Positions 41,769 to 50,793 of a DNA stretch of 64,000 bases are shown piece after piece. Each line of letters starts with the position of its first letter. The stretch's first letter is position 1. Made by a program: the position numbers and the translations under genes. Source of the DNA: Methylobacterium amylolyticum (lineage in GTDB: Bacteria; Pseudomonadota; Alphaproteobacteria; Rhizobiales; Beijerinckiaceae). The stretch lies in assembly GCF_030700245.1 (NCBI RefSeq), contig NZ_JAUYZI010000002.1, forward strand, positions 1-64,000, in the 5' to 3' direction. Under the pieces are notes generated by a model that did no database searches, was not told the DNA's origin, and worked only from the letters and a program-made list of their open reading frames with translations.

Positions 41769-42668
41769 ATGCCGCTCTCCGGCGGGTTCCTTCGCGCGGC
41801 GACCTGCGCCGCAGCCCTCCTCGCCCTGGCCGCCGGCCCCGCCCGCGCCCAGGAATCCGAGGCCCAGGCCATCCAATCGAATCCGGCCGCGCCCTCCGCC
41901 GCCCCGGCGCCGGACCCGTCCAGCCTGCGGATCTGCGCCTCCGCCAAGCAGCCGCCGCTCTCGATGCGCGACGGGTCGGGCCTGGAGAACCGCATCGCCG
42001 CGGCCGTGGCGGAGGCGATGGGCCGGAAGCCGGTCTTCGTCTGGCTCGACAAGCCCGCGATCTACCTCGTCCGCGACGGCCTGGAGAAGCGGGCCTGCGA
42101 CGTGGTCGTGGGCCTCGACAGCGACGACCCGCGCGTCCTCGTGACGAAGCCGTACTACCGCAGCGGCTACGTGTTCATCACCCGCGCCGACAAGGACCTC
42201 GACGTGAAGTCCTGGACCGACCCGCGGCTGAAGACCGTCGACCACATGGTGGTGCCGTTCGGCTCGCCCGGCGAGGCGATGCTCAAGGACATCGGCCGCT
42301 ACGAGGAGGACATGGCCTACCTCTACTCGCTGGTGAACTTCCGCGCGCCGCGCAACCAGTACACCCAGATCGACCCGGGCCGCCTCGTCAGCGAGGTCGC
42401 CAACGACAAGGCGGATGTCGGCGTCGCCTTCGCGCCGGACGTCGCCCGCTACGTCAAGGACTCGGCGGTGCCGCTGCGCATGACGCTGGTGCCGAACGAC
42501 ACGGTGAGCAGCGACGGCCGCAAGATGCCGCAGATGTTCGACCAGTCGATGGGCGTGCGCAAGGACGACGCGGCCCTGCGCGAGGCCCTCGACGCCGGCA
42601 TCGCGAAGGCCCGGCCGCAGATCGAGGCGATCCTCAAGCAGGACGGCGTGCCGGTCGCCACCAACTGA
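41769..42668 (+). CDS. mxaJ: Methanol oxidation protein MxaJ
   Basis: 299 residues, signal peptide ending about residue 27 (GPARAQ). The mature protein has the pattern of a solute-binding protein family 3 fold (LRICASAKQPPLSMRDGSGLENRIAAAVAEAMG, GRLVSEVANDKADVGVAFAPDVARY). MxaJ is periplasmic, essential in M. extorquens and thought to help assembly or electron transfer of methanol dehydrogenase. Second gene of the operon. Confidence 0.94.
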   Translation: MPLSGGFLRAATCAAALLALAAGPARAQESEAQAIQSNPAAPSAAPAPDPSSLRICASAKQPPLSMRDGSGLENRIAAAVAEAMGRKPVFVWLDKPAIYLVRDGLEKRACDVVVGLDSDDPRVLVTKPYYRSGYVFITRADKDLDVKSWTDPRLKTVDHMVVPFGSPGEAMLKDIGRYEEDMAYLYSLVNFRAPRNQYTQIDPGRLVSEVANDKADVGVAFAPDVARYVKDSAVPLRMTLVPNDTVSSDGRKMPQMFDQSMGVRKDDAALREALDAGIAKARPQIEAILKQDGVPVATN

Positions 42669-42715
42669 GCCCGTCCGCGGACGAAGGACACACTCGGAGA
42701 ACCCAAAGTCCTCAT

Positions 42716-43309
42716 ATGAGAAACGCCAAATCCCTACTCGCGCTCGGCCTCGGCGTCGCGACCGCGGCGGCCGGCGGGGCGGTCCTCGCCCAGCCGCAGG
42801 CCGGTCCGCAGACCGGCATCGTCTTCCGCAACACCGTGACCGGCGAGACCCTCGACACCGCCGAGGGCAAGCCCGGCGGCCGCGATACCGAGGCGGTGAA
42901 GACCTTCTTCCAGACGGGAAAGAACATCTACATCGACGACAAGGCCTGCCTGAGGAACGGCGAGAGCCTGTACGCGACCTCCTGCTCCGGCTGCCACGGG
43001 CATCTCGCCGAGGGCAAGCTCGGTCCGGGCCTCAACGACAATTACTGGACGTATCCGGCCAACACCGAGGATACCGGGCTGTTCTCGACGATCTGGGGCG
43101 GCGCCAACGGGATGATGGGCCCGCACAACGAGAATCTGACCCCCGACGAGGTGCTCCAGGTCGTCGCCTGGATCCGGCATCTCTACACGGGGCCGGTCAA
43201 GGACGCGGTCTGGCTCAACGACGACCAGAAGAAGACCTACAAGCCCTACAAGGAAGGCGAGACCTTCGCCAAGGACGCGCCCGGCCAGTGCAAGCCGCTG
43301 CCGGAGTGA
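42716..43309 (+). CDS. mxaG: Cytochrome cL (MxaG)
   Basis: 197 residues, signal peptide to about residue 25. One heme c motif CSGCH (Cys90, Cys93, His94), with Met133/134 in GGANGMMGPH as candidate axial ligand. Cytochrome cL is the specific electron acceptor of methanol dehydrogenase in the periplasm, passing electrons to cytochrome cH and oxidase. The heme-binding context GHLAEGKLGPGLNDNYW is typical. Confidence 0.95.
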   Translation: MRNAKSLLALGLGVATAAAGGAVLAQPQAGPQTGIVFRNTVTGETLDTAEGKPGGRDTEAVKTFFQTGKNIYIDDKACLRNGESLYATSCSGCHGHLAEGKLGPGLNDNYWTYPANTEDTGLFSTIWGGANGMMGPHNENLTPDEVLQVVAWIRHLYTGPVKDAVWLNDDQKKTYKPYKEGETFAKDAPGQCKPLPE

Positions 43310-43393
43310 GCGTCCAGGCGGAGCCGCGCGTCACGGCGCGCGGACGAACGGCCCGACCGGCCGCCCTGGGGAGAGAACGTTGAGGAGTGTGAG

Positions 43394-43684
43394 ATGCGCA
43401 TGACCATCGCGGCGGCCGCCCTGGCCGCGGGGACGATCCTGGCGGCCCCGGCCCTGGCCTATGACGGGCAGACCTGCAAGGCCCCGGGCAATTGCTGGCA
43501 GCCCAAGCCCGGCTTCCCCGAGAAGATCGCGGGCTCGAAGTACGACCCGAAGCACGATCCGAAGGAACTCAACAAGCAGGCCGACTCGATCAAGCAGATG
43601 GAAGAGCGCAACAAGGCGCGGATCGAGAACGCCAAGAAGACCGGCAAGTTCGAGTACGACGTGAGCAAGATCTCGGCGAACTGA
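43394..43684 (+). CDS. mxaI: Methanol dehydrogenase small subunit (MxaI)
   Basis: 96 residues, 22-residue signal peptide ending ALA. The mature beta subunit is YDGQTCKAPGNCWQPKPGFPEKIAGSKYDPKHDP..., with the disulfide cysteines near the N-terminus and a long Lys-rich helix that wraps over MxaF. It stabilises the alpha2beta2 enzyme. Its presence confirms the calcium-type MxaFI enzyme, since XoxF systems lack it. Confidence 0.96.
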   Translation: MRMTIAAAALAAGTILAAPALAYDGQTCKAPGNCWQPKPGFPEKIAGSKYDPKHDPKELNKQADSIKQMEERNKARIENAKKTGKFEYDVSKISAN

Positions 43685-43748
43685 CGCGACGGCCGGGCCC
43701 GGACGGGCCCGGCCGGGACGTCCCGCGCTCACGCCTCAGGTCAGGTTC

Positions 43749-44780
43749 ATGAACACCCTTCGCTCCGGCGACGCCATGCTCACCGACTGGCGCGCCGCGG
43801 CCGGCCGCTTCGAGGCCGAGGTCGCCAAGGCCGTCGTCGGCCAAGCCCGGGCCATCCGCCTCGTCACGATCGCGATCTTCGCCCGCGGCCACGTCATGCT
43901 GGAAGGCGACGTCGGCGTCGGCAAGACCACCCTGCTGCGGGCGGTGGCGCGGGCGCTCGGCGGTGCCTACGAGCGGGTCGAGGGCACGGTCGACCTGATG
44001 CCGACCGACCTGATCTACCACACCTTCCTCGGGGAGGACGGGCGCCCCCGGGTCGAGCCCGGCCCGGTGCTGCGCCGGGCCGAGGACCTGTCGGTGTTCT
44101 TCTTCAACGAGATCAACCGCGCCCGCCCGCAGGTCCACGCCCTGCTCCTGCGCCTCATGGCCGAGCGCACCGTCACCGCCTTCGAGCGGGACTACCACTT
44201 CCCGAACCTCCAGGTCTTCGCCGACCGCAACCGCGTCGAGCGCGAGGAGACCTTCGAGCTGCCGGCCGCCGCCCGAGACCGCTTCCTGATGGAGATCGGC
44301 CTGGAGGCGCCGCGCGATCCCGAATCGCGCCGCGCCCTGGTGTTCGACCCGCGCTTCCACGACACCGACCGGCTGATCGGGACCGTGGCCGAGGGCGTCC
44401 TCGACCACGCCGCGATCGGCGGCATCGGCGCGTCGATCCAGCACGCGATCCAGGCGGCCCCCGAGATCGAGACCTACGTGGTCGCCCTGTGGGACGCGCT
44501 GGTGCGCCCGGAGGCGGCCGGCATCCGGCTCCCCGGCGTCGAGATGGCCGGGCTCGTCCAGGGGGGGGCCTCGCCGCGGGGCCTGAGCTACCTCGTGCGG
44601 GCCGCGCGCGTCCGGGCGTGGCTGGAGGGCCGGGACTGGCTCGTGCCGGAGGACGTGCGCGCGGTCTTCCCCGAGGTGATGGCCCACCGCGTCTTCCTGG
44701 AGCCGATCCACGAGATGCGCCGCGCGGAGATCGTGCCGGCCCTGTGCCGCGCGGTGTTCGAGACGGTGCCCGCCCCGTGA
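43749..44780 (+). CDS. mxaR: MoxR-type AAA+ ATPase MxaR
   Basis: 343 residues. Walker A at 53-61 (GDVGVGKTT) and Walker B at about 116-122 (VFFFNEIN), then an arginine-finger region RDRFLMEIG. MoxR ATPases act as chaperones with vWA proteins; here with MxaS, MxaC and MxaL to mature methanol dehydrogenase (calcium insertion) in or at the membrane. Its TGA overlaps the GTG of mxaS. This begins a run of tightly packed genes that continues to mxaB. Confidence 0.94.
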   Translation: MNTLRSGDAMLTDWRAAAGRFEAEVAKAVVGQARAIRLVTIAIFARGHVMLEGDVGVGKTTLLRAVARALGGAYERVEGTVDLMPTDLIYHTFLGEDGRPRVEPGPVLRRAEDLSVFFFNEINRARPQVHALLLRLMAERTVTAFERDYHFPNLQVFADRNRVEREETFELPAAARDRFLMEIGLEAPRDPESRRALVFDPRFHDTDRLIGTVAEGVLDHAAIGGIGASIQHAIQAAPEIETYVVALWDALVRPEAAGIRLPGVEMAGLVQGGASPRGLSYLVRAARVRAWLEGRDWLVPEDVRAVFPEVMAHRVFLEPIHEMRRAEIVPALCRAVFETVPAP

Positions 44781-45634
44781 CCGGCGCGCCCCCGGCGGAG
44801 ATCGTATACCTGCCGCGGTGGCGCCCGCGCGGCAGCCGCCCCGGCGCCCATCGCGGCCGCGACCCGGGCGGGCTCGGGACGTTCCGCGATCAGGTGCCGT
44901 TCCTGGCCCTGCCGGACGCCCGCCGCATCGACCTGCGCGCCACCCTGCGCGACCCGTTCGAGGGCGTCCACGTGCGCCGCTTCGAGGCGCGCGCGCCGGT
45001 CGAGGTCTGGGCACTCGTCGACCTGTCGGCCTCGATGGGCTTTCGCGGCACGGCCGACCGGATCGACCTCGCCCGCGACCTCTGCGCCGGGCTCGCCGCC
45101 TCGGCGACCCGGATCGGCGACGGCTTCGGCCTGATCGGCTGCGACCGGGCAATCCGCGCCGACCTCTACCTCCCCGCCACCCGCCGCCGCGCCGCCGCGC
45201 TCGCCGCCGCGGCGCGCCTCGCCGATGCGCCGCGCGCGGCGCGCAGCGCCGAAGGCATGCTCGACGCGGCCCGGCGGCTCGCCGGGCGGCCCAAGCTCGT
45301 GTTCCTCGTCTCCGACTTCCGCTGGCCGGAACCCCTCGTCGCCCGGGTCTTCGCCGCGCTGGCGCTCCACGACACCGTGCCGGTCCTGCTCGCCGACAGC
45401 GCCGAGGATGCCGGCCTGCCGGACTGGGGCTTGGCCGAACTCGACGACCTAGAGGGGGGCGGCCGCCGCGTCGTTTTCCTGCGCCCCGCCCTGCGCCGCC
45501 GCTGGATCGCGCGCGAGCACGCCCGTCGGGACGCGCTGCGCCGCGCCGCGGGCGCGGCGGGCGCGCGGGCGCCGTTCCACCTCGTCGACCGCTTCGACGC
45601 GGACGCCCTCAGCCGCCACCTGCTGGCGACCTGA
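44777..45634 (+). CDS. mxaS: MxaS, DUF58-type methanol oxidation protein
   Basis: 285 residues from GTG 44777 (GTGA overlap with mxaR). VWALVDLSASMGFRGTADRIDLAR resembles a vWA/DUF58 MIDAS start (DxSxS), with LVFLVSDFRWPE later. Cytoplasmic or membrane-peripheral partner of MxaR. In M. extorquens, mutants in mxaS and its neighbours are affected in methanol oxidation. It ends 2 bp before mxaA. Confidence 0.9.
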   Translation: MTGAPPAEIVYLPRWRPRGSRPGAHRGRDPGGLGTFRDQVPFLALPDARRIDLRATLRDPFEGVHVRRFEARAPVEVWALVDLSASMGFRGTADRIDLARDLCAGLAASATRIGDGFGLIGCDRAIRADLYLPATRRRAAALAAAARLADAPRAARSAEGMLDAARRLAGRPKLVFLVSDFRWPEPLVARVFAALALHDTVPVLLADSAEDAGLPDWGLAELDDLEGGGRRVVFLRPALRRRWIAREHARRDALRRAAGAAGARAPFHLVDRFDADALSRHLLAT

Positions 45635-45636
45635 CC

Positions 45637-46557
45637 ATGCGGCGCCCGGCGATCCCCCTACTGGTCGCGCTCCTCCTCGCCCTCCCGGCCGGGACGGCCG
45701 CCGCGCAGGTGCGCGGGGTGGAGGTGCGCGTCCCCCGCGCCTTCGGCTACTTCCTCGGAGACCTCGTCGAGGCCCAGGCCGACATCGCCGTCGACCCGGG
45801 CTTCACCCTCCAGCGCGCCTCGCTGCCGCAGCCGGGGCCGGTGACCTACTGGCTCGACCTGCGCGGGGTCGCGGTCGAGGCGGCGCCCGGTCGGGTCCGC
45901 CTGCGCCTCACCTACCAGACCTTCTACGCCGCCCTCGACGCCCGCCAGCTCACCGTGCCCGGATTTTCGGTGACGCTCGCGAGCGAGACGCCGGGCGGCA
46001 TCACCTCCGCCAAGGCCGAGATCCCGGGCTGGTCGCTCGGCGTCTCGCCCCTGCGCGAGGTCCAGCCGCCGGCGCGCGACGACCCGACCGAGTACCTGCG
46101 CCCCGACGGGCGCGGGGGCCGGCTCGACCCGGTGCCGTGGCTCCGGGCGGCGCTCGCCTGCCTCGCGCTGGCCGCCCTGGCGCTGGCGGGCCTCGCCTAC
46201 GACCGGGCGTGGTTCGGCCGCAGCCGGCGGCGCCCGTTCGCGCGGGCCGCGCGGGCTCTGCGCCGGCTCGGCCGGGCCGGGGCGAGCGGCGGCGAGGGCG
46301 GCTACCGCGAGGCCCTGCGCCTCGTCCACCGCGGCCTCGACGAGACCGACGGCCGCCGGGTGCTCGCCGACGACCTGCCCGCCTTCCTCGACCGGCACCC
46401 GGCCTTCCGGGGCGAGGGCGCGGCGCTCGCCCGCTTCTTCGCCGCCTCGCGCCGGGCCTTCTTCGGCCGCGACGCGGCCGGGGCCAGCGCCGCGTGGCCC
46501 CGGCCCGAGGTCGAGGCGAGCCTGCGCCGCCTCGCCGCCGCCGAGCGGGCGGCCTGA
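45637..46557 (+). CDS. mxaA: MxaA, methanol dehydrogenase calcium-insertion protein
   Basis: 306 residues. Signal peptide (PAGTAAAQ), a periplasmic beta-rich domain (about 25-170), one membrane helix (LRAALACLALAALALAGLAYD, about 170) and a cytoplasmic helical tail with YREALRLVHRGLDET. Known to be needed for inserting calcium into methanol dehydrogenase. One base separates it from mxaC. Start: ATG 45637, 2 bp after mxaS. Confidence 0.92.
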   Translation: MRRPAIPLLVALLLALPAGTAAAQVRGVEVRVPRAFGYFLGDLVEAQADIAVDPGFTLQRASLPQPGPVTYWLDLRGVAVEAAPGRVRLRLTYQTFYAALDARQLTVPGFSVTLASETPGGITSAKAEIPGWSLGVSPLREVQPPARDDPTEYLRPDGRGGRLDPVPWLRAALACLALAALALAGLAYDRAWFGRSRRRPFARAARALRRLGRAGASGGEGGYREALRLVHRGLDETDGRRVLADDLPAFLDRHPAFRGEGAALARFFAASRRAFFGRDAAGASAAWPRPEVEASLRRLAAAERAA

Positions 46558-46558
46558 G

Positions 46559-47629
46559 ATGGGCGCTTGGTCCGCGATCTCCGGCTGGCTCGCCGGCTTC
46601 GGCGCCGCGTCCCCCTGGGCGCTGTGGCTGCTGCCGCTGGCCCTGCTCCCGCTCGCGGCCTCCGGCCGGCGCCGGGCGGCGGTGGCGGCGCTCTCGGCCG
46701 CGCCGCCGGATCCGGTCTCCCGCTGGATCGCCCGGGCGCTGACGCTGGCCGGCATCCTCGCGCTCGCCGGCCTGATCCTGGCGCTCGCGGGCCCCTACCG
46801 GGCGGGGGAGCGCATCACCCGCATCGGCGTCGGCGCGCAGATCTCGATGCTGATCGACCGCTCGGGCAGCATGAACGAGACCTTCGCCGGCCGGCAGCCC
46901 TCGGGGGCGGAGGAATCGAAGGCGGCGGCGTCGAAGCGCCTGCTCGCGGGCTTCGTCGGCGCGCGCAGCCACGACCTGTTCGCGGTGACCGCCTTCTCGA
47001 CCGCGCCGATGCTGGTGATGCCGATGACCGACCGGCACGACGCGGTGCGCGCGGCCATCGCCGCGACCGACCGGCCGGGCCTCGACTACACCAACGTCGC
47101 CCGCGGGCTCGGCATGGCGCTGTCGCAGTTCGGGGACGAGAGCGGCGTCTCGCGGGTGCTGCTGTTCATCTCCGACGGCGCCGCCGTGATCGACCCGCGG
47201 ATGCAGGACGCGCTCCGCGCCGCCTTCGCGCGGATCCACCCGAACCTGTACTGGCTGTTCCTGCGGACCAAGGGCGCGCCCTCGATCTACGACCGGCCGC
47301 CGGGGGAGGACACGCCCCAGGCCGCCCCCGAGCGCCATCTCGACCTGTTCTTCAAGAGCCTCGGCCTGCCCTACCGCGCCTTCGAGGCCGAGGGCCCGCA
47401 GCAGGTGGCCGACGCCATCGCGCGGATCGAGGCGCTGGAGCGCGACCCGATCCCCTACACCGAGGTGCGCCCGCGCCGCGACCTGACCGGTGCCTGCCTC
47501 GCGCTGGCCGCCCTCGGCCTCGCCGTGCTGGCCCTCGCGGCGCTCGCCGAGGCGGACCTTTCCGCGCGCCGGCGCACCGTGGAGCGGGCGAGCCCGGTCT
47601 CGGCGGAACAGATCCGGAGGGCGGCATGA
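46559..47629 (+). CDS. mxaC: MxaC, membrane vWA protein
   Basis: 356 residues. Two N-terminal hydrophobic segments (PWALWLLPLALLPLAA and LTLAGILALAGLILALAG), a vWA domain with MIDAS DRSGSMNE (about residue 100) and FISDGAAV, and a C-terminal membrane helix (CLALAALGLAVLALAALAE). This matches BatA/BatB-like partners of MoxR ATPases; here it serves methanol dehydrogenase maturation. The stop overlaps the mxaK start as ATGA. Confidence 0.93.
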   Translation: MGAWSAISGWLAGFGAASPWALWLLPLALLPLAASGRRRAAVAALSAAPPDPVSRWIARALTLAGILALAGLILALAGPYRAGERITRIGVGAQISMLIDRSGSMNETFAGRQPSGAEESKAAASKRLLAGFVGARSHDLFAVTAFSTAPMLVMPMTDRHDAVRAAIAATDRPGLDYTNVARGLGMALSQFGDESGVSRVLLFISDGAAVIDPRMQDALRAAFARIHPNLYWLFLRTKGAPSIYDRPPGEDTPQAAPERHLDLFFKSLGLPYRAFEAEGPQQVADAIARIEALERDPIPYTEVRPRRDLTGACLALAALGLAVLALAALAEADLSARRRTVERASPVSAEQIRRAA

Positions 47630-48225
47630 CGGGATCGGCCGATGCGCCCATCGCCCCCCTGCGCCGCGCGTGGCGGCGCGCGCGGCCGAGCCTGCTCCTG
47701 GTCCTGCCGATCCTGCTCGCCCTGGCCGCCCTCGGCTTCGGCGCCGCGGCGTGGCGCGCGGAGCGGACCAACCGGACGATCGCGGCGCTCGATGCCGGGG
47801 AGGACGCGGCGGTGGCCCCCGACGCGCCCGTCCCGCTCCTCGTCGCGCGCGTGCGCTTCCTGGCGGCCCGAGACCGGCTGGAGGAGACCGAGCCGCTAGT
47901 GGCGGCCCTCGACCGGGCGGCCGCGCCCGAGGCCGCCGCCCGCGCCCGCTACCTCGTGGCCAACGCCCGGGTCCGGGACGCCTTCGCGCGCATCGCCCGG
48001 AGCGACCTCGACAAGGCCGGTCCGCAGGTCACGCTCGCCCGCCAGGACTACCGCCGGGCGCTGCGCGACCGCCCGGACTTCTGGGACGCGAAGTTCAACC
48101 TCGACGTCGCCTCCCGCCTGATCCGGGACTTCCCCGAGTTCGACCGGACCAGCGGCGACGAGATGCGCGCCGAGCCCAAGCAGATCTGGACGGACATCCC
48201 CGGGCAGCCGAGGGGGGGACCGTGA
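47626..48225 (+). CDS. mxaK: MxaK
   Basis: 199 residues. One N-terminal membrane helix (SLLLVLPILLALAALGFGAAAW) and a periplasmic helical, TPR-like domain (FLAARDRLEETEPLVAALDRAA, YRRALRDRPDFWDAKFNLDVASR). MxaK is needed for active, calcium-loaded methanol dehydrogenase. Coupled to mxaC (ATGA) and mxaL (GTGA). The TPR reading is mine; the assignment rests mainly on operon position and membrane layout. Confidence 0.9.
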   Translation: MTGSADAPIAPLRRAWRRARPSLLLVLPILLALAALGFGAAAWRAERTNRTIAALDAGEDAAVAPDAPVPLLVARVRFLAARDRLEETEPLVAALDRAAAPEAAARARYLVANARVRDAFARIARSDLDKAGPQVTLARQDYRRALRDRPDFWDAKFNLDVASRLIRDFPEFDRTSGDEMRAEPKQIWTDIPGQPRGGP

Positions 48226-49220
48226 GCGAGCGCCCTCCCCTGATGCGCAACCTGCGCGGGCCCCGGTTCCTGGCCCTGGCCCTGGCCCTGGCGCTCGCCG
48301 TCGCGGCCCTCGTCGTCCATCCGCTCGCGATCACCCGCACCGGCGTCGCGGTGCTCGCGGTGGTCGACATCACCGGGTCGATGAACACCCGCGACTACAC
48401 GGTCGACGGCCGCCCCGAGAGCCGCCTCGACGCGGCCAAGGCGGCCCTGCGCCGTCTCGTGGCCGACCTCCCCTGCGGTTCCCGGATGGCGCTCGGCCTG
48501 TTCACCGAGCGCCGGCCGTTCCTGCTGTTCGAGCCGGTCGAGGTCTGCGCCGACTTCGCCCCCCTCGACGGCGCCCTGGCGGCCCTCGACTGGCGCATGG
48601 CCTGGGAGGGCGATAGCCGGATCGCCGCCGGGCTCGACCGCGCGCTGGCCATGGCGGCGGGGCTCGGGGTCGACCTGCTGTTCATCACCGACGGGCAGGA
48701 GACGCCGCCGCTGCCGGCGGGCCGGACGCCGGGCTTCGACGCGAAACCCGGAGTGCGCGGCCTGATCGTCGGGGCGGGGGGCTACAGCCTCGCACCGATC
48801 CCGAAATTCGACGACCGCGGCCGCGAGCGCGGCTTCTACGCCGAGACCGACGTGCAGCAGGAGAACCGTTTCGGACCGCCGCCGGCGGACGCGGAGGCGC
48901 GCGAGGGCTACAACCCGCGCAACGCACCCTTCGGCGCGGCGGCCGCCAACGGCACCGAGCACCTGTCCTCCGTGCGCGAGGGCTACCTGAAGGAGCTGGC
49001 CGCGGCCACGGGCCTCGCCTACGCGCATCTCGACGGGCCCGGCGGCCTCGACGCCCCGCTGCGCGCCGCCGCCACGCCCCGGCCGCTGCCGGGGCAGGTC
49101 GACCTCCGCCCGATCCTCGCCGCCGCCGCCCTGCTCCTCCTGTTGGGCAGCCTGCTCGCGGCGCCGCTCGCCGCGCTCGGCCGCGGCCGCTTCACCGTTC
49201 CGCGTACCCGGAGTGCCTGA
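48222..49220 (+). CDS. mxaL: MxaL, membrane vWA protein
   Basis: 332 residues from GTG 48222 (GTGA overlap). N-terminal membrane helix (FLALALALALAVAALVV), a vWA domain with MIDAS DITGSMNTR and LFITDGQETPP, and a C-terminal membrane helix (ILAAAALLLLLGSLLAAPLAA). Partner of MxaC in the MoxR/vWA maturation set, required for calcium insertion in M. extorquens. mxaD follows after 2 bp. Confidence 0.93.
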   Translation: MSERPPLMRNLRGPRFLALALALALAVAALVVHPLAITRTGVAVLAVVDITGSMNTRDYTVDGRPESRLDAAKAALRRLVADLPCGSRMALGLFTERRPFLLFEPVEVCADFAPLDGALAALDWRMAWEGDSRIAAGLDRALAMAAGLGVDLLFITDGQETPPLPAGRTPGFDAKPGVRGLIVGAGGYSLAPIPKFDDRGRERGFYAETDVQQENRFGPPPADAEAREGYNPRNAPFGAAAANGTEHLSSVREGYLKELAAATGLAYAHLDGPGGLDAPLRAAATPRPLPGQVDLRPILAAAALLLLLGSLLAAPLAALGRGRFTVPRTRSA

Positions 49221-49222
49221 TC

Positions 49223-49804
49223 ATGCGCCGTCCCGTCATCGCCCCTCGCCCGGCCCTTCGCTTGGCCCCTCTCTTGGTCCCTTTCCTGGCCCCCGCGCTC
49301 GCCCTCGCGGCCGGCGCCGCGCTCGCGCACGGGCCGACGCCGCAGAAGGTCGCCCAGTCGGTCACCATCCGGGCCAAGCCGGATGCGGTGTGGACGCTCG
49401 CCGGCCCGTTCGGCGGCATCGGCGCGTGGCATCCGGACGTGGCGAAGGTCGAGGCGACCGGCGGCGATGCCGAGGGCGCGACGCGCACGGTCACGCTGAA
49501 GAACGGCGGTGTCCTGGTCGAGGGCCTCGACGAGTGGAAGGCGGACGGGCGCACCTACTCCTACCGGATGTCGGAGCCCGACCTGAAGGCCCTGCCGGTC
49601 TCGTCCTACTCGGCGACGCTGACGGTGACGCCGGACGGCGACGGGTCGAAGGTCGAGTGGATCGCCCGCTTCTACCGCGGCGACACCGGCAACGAGCCGC
49701 CGGAGAACCTGAGCGACGCGGCCGGACGCGCGGCGATGACCCGCTACTTCGCCGACGGGTTGAAGGGCCTCAAGGCGAAGCTCGAAGCCGGGCAGACGCA
49801 GTGA
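49223..49804 (+). CDS. mxaD: MxaD, SRPBCC-fold periplasmic protein
   Basis: 193 residues with a long hydrophobic signal peptide (APALALAAGAALAHG, about residue 36). The mature protein has the SRPBCC/START-like pattern: IRAKPDAVWTLAGPFGGIGAWHPDV, then YSYRMSEPDLKALPVSSYSATLTVTPDGDGSKVEWIARFY. MxaD is reported to stimulate the interaction of methanol dehydrogenase with cytochrome cL in the periplasm. The stop overlaps the mxaE GTG. Confidence 0.93.
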   Translation: MRRPVIAPRPALRLAPLLVPFLAPALALAAGAALAHGPTPQKVAQSVTIRAKPDAVWTLAGPFGGIGAWHPDVAKVEATGGDAEGATRTVTLKNGGVLVEGLDEWKADGRTYSYRMSEPDLKALPVSSYSATLTVTPDGDGSKVEWIARFYRGDTGNEPPENLSDAAGRAAMTRYFADGLKGLKAKLEAGQTQ

Positions 49805-50793
49805 CCGCCGCGCCTCGCCGGGTCCGTGCGCGGCGGCTCGCCGCCTTCGCCCTGGCCTTCGCTGTGCCCTTCGGTTTGCCCTCAGCCCTCGCCGCCGCCC
49901 CGGCGGGGGGCGAGGCGCTGTTCGTGGCGAGCCAGCAGGGCGCGCGGATCACCCGGGTCGAGGCGGGCGCGGCCGCCGAGGCGCTCGCCGTGGCGCCCTC
50001 TCCGGCCGTGGTCGCCACCGATGCGGCCGGCCGGCTCTACGTCAGCCACCCGGACGGACACGCGGTCACCGTGATCGAGGCGGACGGCGCGGCGCGCAGC
50101 CTGCCGTTCTCCGGCCAAGCCTTCGGCCTCGCCGCCGAGCCGGACGGGCGGGCGATCTACGTCGGCGACTGGTCCGGCAACCGGGTGCTGCGCCTGTCGT
50201 CGGCGACCGGGGCGGTCGAGGGCGTGGCCGCCGTCGGGCGCGATCCCGCCAACCTCGCCCTCGGCGCGGACGGCCGCCTCTACGTGGCCGAGCGCGAGGA
50301 TCGCTCCGTGGGGGTGATCGACACCGCCCGGATGGCGCGGGTCGGCGGCCTGCCGGTCGGCGAGGGGCCGTTCGCCCTGGCCTACGACCCGGCCCTGCGC
50401 CGCCTCTACGTCGCCAACGTGCGCAGCAACGACGTGACCGTGATCGACGCGGCGGCGGGACGCGTCCTGGCGACCGTGCCGGCGGGGGCGAGCCCCTACG
50501 GCGTGGCGGTGACGCCGGACGGGGCCCGGGTGCTCGTCACCGACCAGCACGCCGCCCGCGTGACGGTGATCGACGCCCGCGCCCTCGCGGTCGCCGCGAC
50601 GGTGCCTGTCGGCCAGTACCCGGAGGGCGTGGCGATCCTCGGCGACCGGGCCTACGTCGCCAACTGGTTCTCGGACGACGTGTCGGTGATCGACCTCGCG
50701 ACCCTGCGCGAGACCGGACGCATCCCCGTGGCCGAGGGGCCGCGCAGCCTCGTCGTCGCCCGGCGCGGACCGTCGGCGGAGGCGGGACGGTGA
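49801..50793 (+). CDS. mxaE: MxaE, YVTN-type beta-propeller protein
   Basis: 330 residues from GTG 49801, signal peptide to about residue 33. Repeated YVxN/YVxD beta-propeller blades (LYVSHPDGHAVTVIEAD, IYVGDWSGNRVLRL, LYVAEREDRSVGVIDTA, LYVANVRSNDVTVIDAA, VLVTDQHAARVTVIDAR, AYVANWFSDDVSVIDLA), about six to seven blades. Symbol assigned from position in the conserved mxa order. Exact role in methanol oxidation unknown. Coupled to mxaD and mxaH. Confidence 0.85.
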   Translation: MTAAPRRVRARRLAAFALAFAVPFGLPSALAAAPAGGEALFVASQQGARITRVEAGAAAEALAVAPSPAVVATDAAGRLYVSHPDGHAVTVIEADGAARSLPFSGQAFGLAAEPDGRAIYVGDWSGNRVLRLSSATGAVEGVAAVGRDPANLALGADGRLYVAEREDRSVGVIDTARMARVGGLPVGEGPFALAYDPALRRLYVANVRSNDVTVIDAAAGRVLATVPAGASPYGVAVTPDGARVLVTDQHAARVTVIDARALAVAATVPVGQYPEGVAILGDRAYVANWFSDDVSVIDLATLRETGRIPVAEGPRSLVVARRGPSAEAGR